Assembly: GCA_022494885.1 (NCBI GenBank)
Contig: JAGVSM010000844.1
Coordinates: 62,001 to 126,000, forward strand
Length of the DNA stretch: 64,000 nucleotides
Reading direction: 5' to 3'
DNA from: Micrasema longulum
Lineage: Eukaryota; Arthropoda; Insecta; Trichoptera; Brachycentridae
Shown here: one piece after another, positions 53,101-62,100 of the stretch
Numbering within the stretch: the first letter of the stretch is position 1
How the letters are laid out: each line of letters opens with the position of its first letter
Made by a program: the position numbers and the translations under genes
Notes under the pieces: model-generated
Seen by the model: only the letters and a program-made list of their open reading frames with translations
Told to the model about the DNA's origin: nothing
Databases searched by the model: none

Positions 53101-56100
53101 CTGAAATTTGTATGTAAAATATTCATATTAAAATAACAATTAATATAAAATACTTTATTATTATTAAGTATGATACGTATTTATTGTCGAATACTAAATT
53201 GCGATTCTCAATGCTTGTAATTTGTTTTAAATTTTTATTTATACTATATTAACAGTATGTTTCAAAGATTGACATTTCTTCAATTCTTCCATCTGTTGAT
53301 TTTAGTAAAACAAAAGAGCTGAAAGTTTTGTCAGCGTGGGTGAGATTCATTCGACTGAATTATTTCACCTTACTAGGCAACACAATCAAAATTACTTTTC
53401 AATCTTTAAAGATCCGTTGTTACAAACGTTGAAATTTTCAAAATCACTTATTTTTGTATGAAACCTTTCATCTTGCAGACATTAAATTAATAAACCTTTG
53501 ACGATCTAAATTTATTGCAGCAGAGAGGGAAAACAATTTTGAGAAGGGAACATGGAAGTCTAGGCATTTACAGGGCTTATGATCTGTCATTGGCTGGTTT
53601 AAGTGGCCACTTTATTCACCGTGTAGCAGGTGAAATAATTCAGCCAGATAAATCTCACATTTGTAAAGGTTTCGGCTCTTTTACTTCACAAAATCAATAG
53701 GTGGAAAAGTTGAGGAAATTTGGATGTTTAAACAAAGGCAGAATGGTGAATGTTACGCAGTGTGTAAAGTGGCCACTTAAACCAGCCAACGACAGGCCAT
53801 AATCCCTGTAAATATCTAGACTTCCATGTTCCCTTCTCAAAAACGTTTTCCCTCCGGTGCAAAAAAAATAGATTTTAATAACTCCCTGGGGGAAAAATCC
53901 AGCCTGTCTACGAACATTCTGACATACTCAAAACATTGTTAATATTATTTTATGATGCTAAAATACTATTTACCGCTCGAGATAAAACAATACCTTATAT
54001 TTCACTCATTTGTCAGGCATATTGCCTTGAGGCAATTTCTTTCTACCTACCAAAATACAGTCAAACTTGGTTATTTTGAGGAAGACGGGACCGACTGAAT
54101 TTGCTCGTTGTAAGCATTACTCGTTAGACCAGAGAAAGGTTTTTTAAATACAATCGCAATTGCATATTGTCACTACTGAAAATTAATAAATGCTTACAAA
54201 CATACCACTTTCTAAATTTCAAATTCAGATAAATAAACATTTGTATTTTTTCACAATGTTGACAATGTGACAAGGATAGAGAAAACTTTTTACACACTTC
54301 AACATATTTCGCGCCACGTTCTATTTTACAAATAATTGCCACTTTTTCGCAAATTGAAACATTTCGGCTTGTAAGTAGTCATGTTTACAATTCAAGGATT
54401 ACCTAGGTTTTAACTTGACTGACATCACCCACTTGTAATGTTCATTATGCATCGACCATAGAAAATAAATTTAAAAGAACATTGTAAAAACCCCCGAAAC
54501 AAGGATGTCATGCATAAACTACAAAAGAAGTTGTAAATTGTAATGAGGTGCTGAGCCTATGCTTACTAAGTTCACAAACCTTGGGTTTTTTACACGCAAT
54601 TTCAACCATATGTGTGATTCTTTGTCAATGTTGTCGGCGAAAACACTAATTAGGTACTTAAACACTTATATGTTATCATAAACATAAATCGATCTCAACG
54701 CCCAGCGGCATCTGTAATAAGTTAGTCCCCCATTTGGATTTTATTACTTTGGTTCTTTTTTCAAAAGCAATGTTTTCAAACAATTAAAGAGTTTTTGCTT
54801 AACTGTTGACAATATTTTTGTTTGGTATGTCCGAGAAGAAGCTCGTTATAAAAGTGAATAATGTATGGAGAAAACCACAAACTAAAATGTCAACTAATGT
54901 TACCTCATTACATCCGAGATCTCGATATTTCCGTGATCGTTTTAACCAAGTTTGACTGTGTTATATTCAAGCTTGTTAGTGAAAATTCTTGGTAGAAATT
55001 CTTTATTATTTATCATAGAAATAAAAGATAAACTATTACAAACCGGTCCTTCGTTCAAATAAACACTTAAGACCGTTTTTTGCATCTCCTGTAAAAAATA
55101 TTTCTGTCTAGGTATTGTTTTTGTCGTGAGCTCAATCACTAAATTAACCAAATGAAATTGAGAAAGAAATTAATAAAATGGAATGAGGCCATCAAAAAAA
55201 AAAGAAGCTTTTGTGAAAGTAAAATCTAGAAGATGATGGAAGTTGTCCTAAACATACCCGGCCTTTGAGCGGGTGTGCTGACAGCACGCGTTTGTTCTCG
55301 TCTAGCTGAAGATGGCGGCATAATCCACACACACACACAAATACGTATACGGATAAATTACCGACAAATCCAAAAACCGCAAGCAAAATAAAAACTGTTT
55401 TTCTAAACGCTAAAATTTATATATAGAGAAAAGTGGTATATTAAATCTTAGTGAAATCTCTGGAATGTTATTTCAAAATGAATCCATCAATGTATTTATT
55501 TAAAATAAATTATCTGGCATGTAAAATAATACAACTACATATGTACAGAATGGGTGGCCAAAGTTTTTACCACTATGGGCGACTTGCTTTTGAAATTTTT
55601 AGCAGCGGTCTACTAACACTGAAATTAGTCATTTAAAGCCAAAAATTACTTTTAATTGAAAATAAACATAGATAATACCAATACCAATTCGTGTTAATAA
55701 CAGCAATTAATGATGACTTCACACAAATCTAAAAATAACATGTAAATAAAACAAGATGTTCTATTATTTTCGTTTTATTAACGCAAGCAATAGGGAAGTT
55801 CAGTGGTTTTAAAAAAATATATATATTTTTTCAGAAATAGAATCAAGTTAGGGTAGAGTGGGATTCGAACCACGGAACTTTGATCCGTGAGTCCAAAACA
55901 CTAGCCACAGAACCACAAACCAACTCAATTTCTTTAGTTCATATTTGTGTCTGTGTAACTCATAAACATAGATACGACACTAGCTGCCAGCTGCTTAAAT
56001 TTTGAAAATTGTGCTTAAAAATACAACTTATTATCCACTTCTTTCATAAAGTGGGTTGTATTTACGAATGAATTGATATATCTGTTTTGTTTTTTAGCGT

Positions 56101-59100
56101 TGCTGAGCAATTAAAGCATTTTTTCATCACAGCATATTTCTGCATAGCATCACGTCTGATTGTGATAAGTCCATTAGAGAATGAAGGCACTAATTGAAAT
56201 GCTATCATGCTAGAAATTTGTAATTATACATAATTGACAAAAGTATTTTTAAATTTATAGCGAAAGTCATTAATTACTTCAGTAGATAATATGTATAAAG
56301 TGGTTATGAGGTATGGGATTCACTCTCAATGCGGATCAAAAGCTTATTATTAAAAGAACTTAGAAGACCCTAACTTTAATAAATAGATTGATTACCTTGA
56401 GAGTTTGGAGTCGCAATCAGCTGAAGAGGAGCAGAATGGGAAACAAACTGATTTGCGGGAACATTTCCTCCGACAACATTTTTACTAGAGCCTCCTAGTA
56501 AAACAAGAAAAAAAATCAACATTTTTATTTAAATATTAAGTGTTAAAAATGAGCACCAAATGTAAAAAAAAATAGTTAAGTTATATGACTTTTGAAAGAA
56601 AATTTTCTGTTCTGCAAGATATTTGATTGCATTTAAGTTACATATATTATTTTATTTGATTACAAGGCTATCAAAATGAAATGTCAAGCAGACGAAAGTG
56701 AACATTTTCGACAACTCGTTCTGTTTGCGTTCAATAGGAACAGCAAGCAAAACAAAATCGTAGAGTTTTAAAGAAGGTGGAAATCGCAAATGATAAAAAA
56801 GATTCAGAGTGAAGATAATGATAACATCATTCTACAAAAGAAACTTTTGCGTTTAGTAGTATTAGATGAGCAGTGACGGGTAAGAAAATGATTTGAATCC
56901 AGATTCAATGAAAAACTATTTTTAACTATTTGACACACACACACATATATATTGAACCTATCTACCATATTGTAGGAAGACTGTTACAATAATTAATATT
57001 GAACATTCAATTGTGTTTATTTAAGCTATATAATATATACTTAAATCTAGCAATAACAAAGTATTGCCGGGTTCAGCTAGTAGTTTATAAAATCATTTGT
57101 TATTTTATAAATAATTTGAATGAATTAAACTGAAAGATGTAGGTACTAATTTCTCAATAAAAACTATTTATACATAGTTCTAAATTTTTCCATATTTTGT
57201 AAGTATGTATGTAATATTTATAATCCACCATTTTCACTAATTGGATACTGGCCTGGTTTTAGGGGGGCGAATTACTGAGAGAGTACTGTAATTGGTACAG
57301 TAAATTTATTTATGCTTTATTAAGTTAGTTCATAACATCTTAAGAATTAATATTAACTTTTAATAACATCACAACTTTTTATCAAAACTTCTCAAGAACA
57401 TTTTTTTTTCAAATTAATTTGAAATATTTCAATGCTTTCTATTTCTTTGATTTCTTCAGGTAACTCATTGTACAGCTTCATCCCTTATGAAATGAGTTTT
57501 GAGACTGTTTTTCTGCTCATTGGTAATCTTATCTTTTTTTTATCCCTAGTTTCACTCACCGTGCAGTATAATCTGTCCCCCCTGGTTGGATATTGTGGGC
57601 ATAATGATTTGTCTCACTTCCTGGTCTCCTGTCTCCTGAGTGGTCACTGCTGGTTGCTGGATGACGGTGGGAGGAGTGGCACTCTCCGGAGCGGGAGTTT
57701 CACTCGCCACAAGCAACTAGAACACGCCAATGAGGAAGTTCAGCATTTTTCTTTATTTGTTAAAAGACTACCAAACTAAGTAAAAAAAAAAAATCTTTTT
57801 TTTATGAATCGTTTTATTATTGCTATGATTTTTCTCAAGTTTTGTAATTTTGAAATTACATCACCCGTAACCATACTATTCAAGTCGGTGAATTTTTCTG
57901 CCATATGAAAAGAGAACCTCGTATCCGTCAAAACATGGCTACCTGGAAACCGGAATCTTATCACAACACATAATAACGCTATAATTGATTGGCTATTCTA
58001 AACACGTGTTCACAGCGATATTGTATCGTATCTCAATAAATTTTGTTACATTGAAGGTAAGATAATCAGTCTTACGCTTCAGGTGCCAATCCAGGAACAA
58101 TAATATATTGCACCACAAAAACCAATATTGCATGCCCACCTCGGAATCAAACTCAGGGCTTCAAGCAAGGTAGGCGAATGTGCCAACCACTAGGCTACGA
58201 AGTGGACTTATATCCATTAGATTTCCTTTTCCGGATTTTTACCTAGAGTAGCCATTAAGTTAAAAGCATTTCTCCAGGGTTCTGGTTCTATTTAGTACGC
58301 AGAATTATATAATAATAATAATTGAATATTATGTTCATCTCACCAAATCTTCTTCATCTTCCAAGGCATCAGCTGCTAGAGCCGCATAAAGATTAGCTGC
58401 TTTCGAAGACACTGCCTCCTTGAAGAAAAAGGATAATACTAAAATGGGAAGATATGGCAATTTATAAGAATTCTTTTAATTATTTGAACAAATTATCATG
58501 GAATTTTTCATATTATTCCTAAGAATTATTAAGTGAAGCTACTATTAAATTGAATTGTTAATTTCAAAAACGACCAAAGTATGAAATCAATGATTTTACA
58601 GGAAAAAGAAAAAACATATATGAATTGATATTTTATTGTCACAGTATCAAAACTACAAAAATAAAACTATTTCGACTAACATAGATTTAGTTTGTACCTT
58701 CCAACAGGTTTTAATGGATATTATAAATTTTCACTTTGGTCGTATTCAAAACTAACGATTAAATTATTATCGTCGTTTAAATATATTTTTAGTGAAAGAG
58801 GTTACTTAAATATTACTTTAAATAAATATTTTAATCAATTTATGAAGCTCTGACTTTACGATTTTCTAAAATAAGTAAATTTAGAGACTTACTAGTGATT
58901 ATACACAAAATAAATACATCTTCCCAAACATTTTAAGTAGTCGTAAATTATTACAGTAGAAAATGAGAATTATACTCTTGTGTTTATTTGGACACGTAGA
59001 GTGAATGAACAGCGAAAGAACGACTAAAAAAATTACAGTACGAATGTTGGTAGAAGTAGAAAATGAGACTGAGAATGACGTGGTAAGACCAAATACAACA

Positions 59101-62100
59101 AATACTTAAAGATGGACATTTCAAAAGTCATATGGCGACACCCCAAGGTAGTTTATTTATGTCGTGATAAGCATTTAAACCTCGATAGTATGTGACGCTA
59201 CCAATTATATTTGATAAAAACCCTTTGAATCCAGAATGTACTCACAGTACGAGGTTTCTTAATGCTAGGCTCCTCATTGTCTTCCTCTCTGGACGGCTTC
59301 CTCTCTTCCACGCGGTTCTGCAAGGTCACCGGCATAGGAGGAGGAGATCTTTTCTCGAGAAGTTCAGCCAACATTTTGTTCTGGAAACATGCAGCGTATG
59401 TTTTATGCCATTATTTAAAAAAAAAAAAAATTACTTACATAGGTCGAACATCCAATTCAGTCAGACAAATCCGAAAAAACGAAATTGAAGTAGGCAGTTT
59501 TTTGACAGATTTTACTCTCTATCTGATGCACTCCTTGGGTGACTGCAAAATGCCACTAAAAATATACAATGGCGAAAAACTTGCACAGAATTAAATGGTA
59601 AAAATGCTTGAGTCACTTTAAAAATATTCCAAATGTCTCAATTATAAAGCAGATATATTGCCAACGTACGCATTCACTAAACATCTGTTTAAAAAATATT
59701 CAAAAAGTATGCACAAATTGACAATATTAGACTTTATGTGATCATTAAAATAGATTATTTTTCCATTATCTTTGAACTTCTAATTTGGAGATGTCCGACT
59801 AATGAACTGGACGATCAAAGTGTATTTCTGTAGAAGGAAAGGAAAACAGAGATGAGTCTAAAATTGTTACTTTTCAGGAAATTTATTGAACTCCCTTTTC
59901 TTAATTTGTCGGCCTCGTGACGTAGTGGTCAGCGCGTTTGCCTACCACGCTAGAGGTCTCAGGTTCGATTCCCGACATGAGCGATATGGGTGCTTTTAAA
60001 CTAGAATATTTCATAGTCCCTGGACTGGTACCTGAAGCATAAGGCTGATCATCTTACCTTTATGTGATAAAAAAATTAACAAGATACGCCGCGATTGGTT
60101 TACCAAATCAGTGCCCTATGCACCATCAGGTCCGGAAAAGGAATGATGATGACTTCTTAATTTGATTTCCACAAATTATAACTATCTCTAGTGTTAAAAA
60201 GATATTTAAATAGTAAATTAGTAGTATGTATTACTACTGCCGTTATGCCATTTCATTGTAGTTATAGGCAGAGAGGATGGAACGCCACACGTGTCTATCC
60301 TGGCATACATTCCTAGCTTCTTCCACATTCAGCCCTTGGATTGTGTCTGTTTTTAACATAATCAGAGGTTTTGGTTTATCTGATCATGCATAGTGTTTCT
60401 TCGTCATCCTTGTTCTACGTTATTAATTCTCGCCATATATATCCCCCATTTTACATTCGTTCCACATGACCAAACCATCATTTCTTAGTGTCATCAATTA
60501 CACCCGTCTCAGATTTGCACTCGTCTGATTTCATCATTTATAACCCTGTCATATATAGATTTCCCACACATTCGTCTAAGAGACATTTCAGCTGCGTTCA
60601 CTCTGCCTTCATCCTTTCTCTACCAGTTCAGTATTTTTAATAAACTCTTTTTACATGTTATATTAAGTGTTTATAATCTTACACATGTTGTGTTATGTTG
60701 ACTCATCTCTGTTCTCTTTCCCTGGGAGATTTAGTACATCCATGTACAGGCTAACTTCTTTGTGAGTTTTTTTGCTGTTTGTGAAGTTCAAAATCATTCC
60801 TAGCCTAATCAATAAAGAATTTACCATAGGTACCCGTTTATTATGTCTCTTGTGGCGCAAAAGAGAAAAGAAATTAAGGACTAAATTGAAATGAAATAAT
60901 TATGACATTTTTGTCAAAAAAGATAAAATGGGTTAAAAGAAAAAAGTTAACTAAAGCAACCCGTTTTTCCCATTGCAAATACAAAAACGTAACAGTTATT
61001 AAACTGAACTTTTTTTTATACAACTGGCCCTAAGAATCTGATGGTAAAAATACAATAATTTAAAACATAACTTACTGCATTACTTGTTGGTACTTCATCT
61101 AATGTGTTGCCTTCGCCTACCACTGTTTCCACAATCACTCCTTCTATAGAATGCATAAAAAAAGAACCTTATTAAAAAAGACATCAGCTTTAAATTGATA
61201 ATTATTGAATTTTTTCACTCTGATGTTCGTCACATTGATTGATAAAAATGGCAAGTAATTCTTTTTTATCTGCATTTTATTACTGAATAAGCTCTTAAGT
61301 TTTCTTAATTTAGATTAAATTAAATTAAAAGAGAGTAAATCAATAATATTACCTGCAAATTCCTCTTGTTTTGTTGTGGCAACATTTCTGGTTATCGGCG
61401 TCAGGGGAGGTACACCGGAATTCTAAATAACATACATGAAAATAACTGATTAGCTTCACATTATTTATTACTATGATTTATAAAAATAATCATAAAAATT
61501 AGCAATAGACACAAAGAGTTATTTTCAAGTGAAATCACAGCTTAAAGGAAAAAAAATAACAAATTAATTTTATGAATTGTGTACTTTAAAAAAATTACAT
61601 CAAAAATTGAAACAAACTTTGATAATAAAATTGAGAAAATAACATGTCTATACTTTGAACTCTTGTATTATTATTATTATTTTTTTTCACATAAGCATTC
61701 TTCTAAACAATTTTTTTAATTCCCGCCAAACTGCAAAAGCAGTTTTTTTGCAGGGATTTCTCTCTTTAAACATTTTGGTAACACAATATAATAATGTTTA
61801 CATAAAATATTTTTTTAAAATCTTAAAAACATCAATAAAATAAAAGTTTAAAAAAATTAAATACAAGTAAATCAAGTCTTTTTTGATAACGAAATATATA
61901 AAAAATAATAAATTATAAATTATTGATATGAAAAGTAAATTCACATAGTAAATAGGTCATTAATTTTATCATTGAGTATAGAGTATAGAGACCTTTGAGA
62001 ATAGAGATTCAATATTTACCACAATGTGTTTTAATCAAAAAACTGATACATATTAGCAAATTTCGATTCAACCCTATCTAAAATACATTTTTTTGTTAGT

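Noticed and set aside
55845..55935. A tRNA gene on the minus strand
   Set aside because: It has a perfect B box but no complete cloverleaf, and it belongs to dispersed family 1.
57050..57085. A Helitron 3' end (CCGGGTTCAGCTAGT)
   Set aside because: The terminal CTAGT and a GC-rich run are suggestive, but no hairpin or 5' end was found, so it is too weak to list.
59908..59980. A tRNA gene at the SINE family 2 head
   Set aside because: The A and B boxes are present but the acceptor stem does not close, and the same body sequence follows in many copies, so it is a SINE head.
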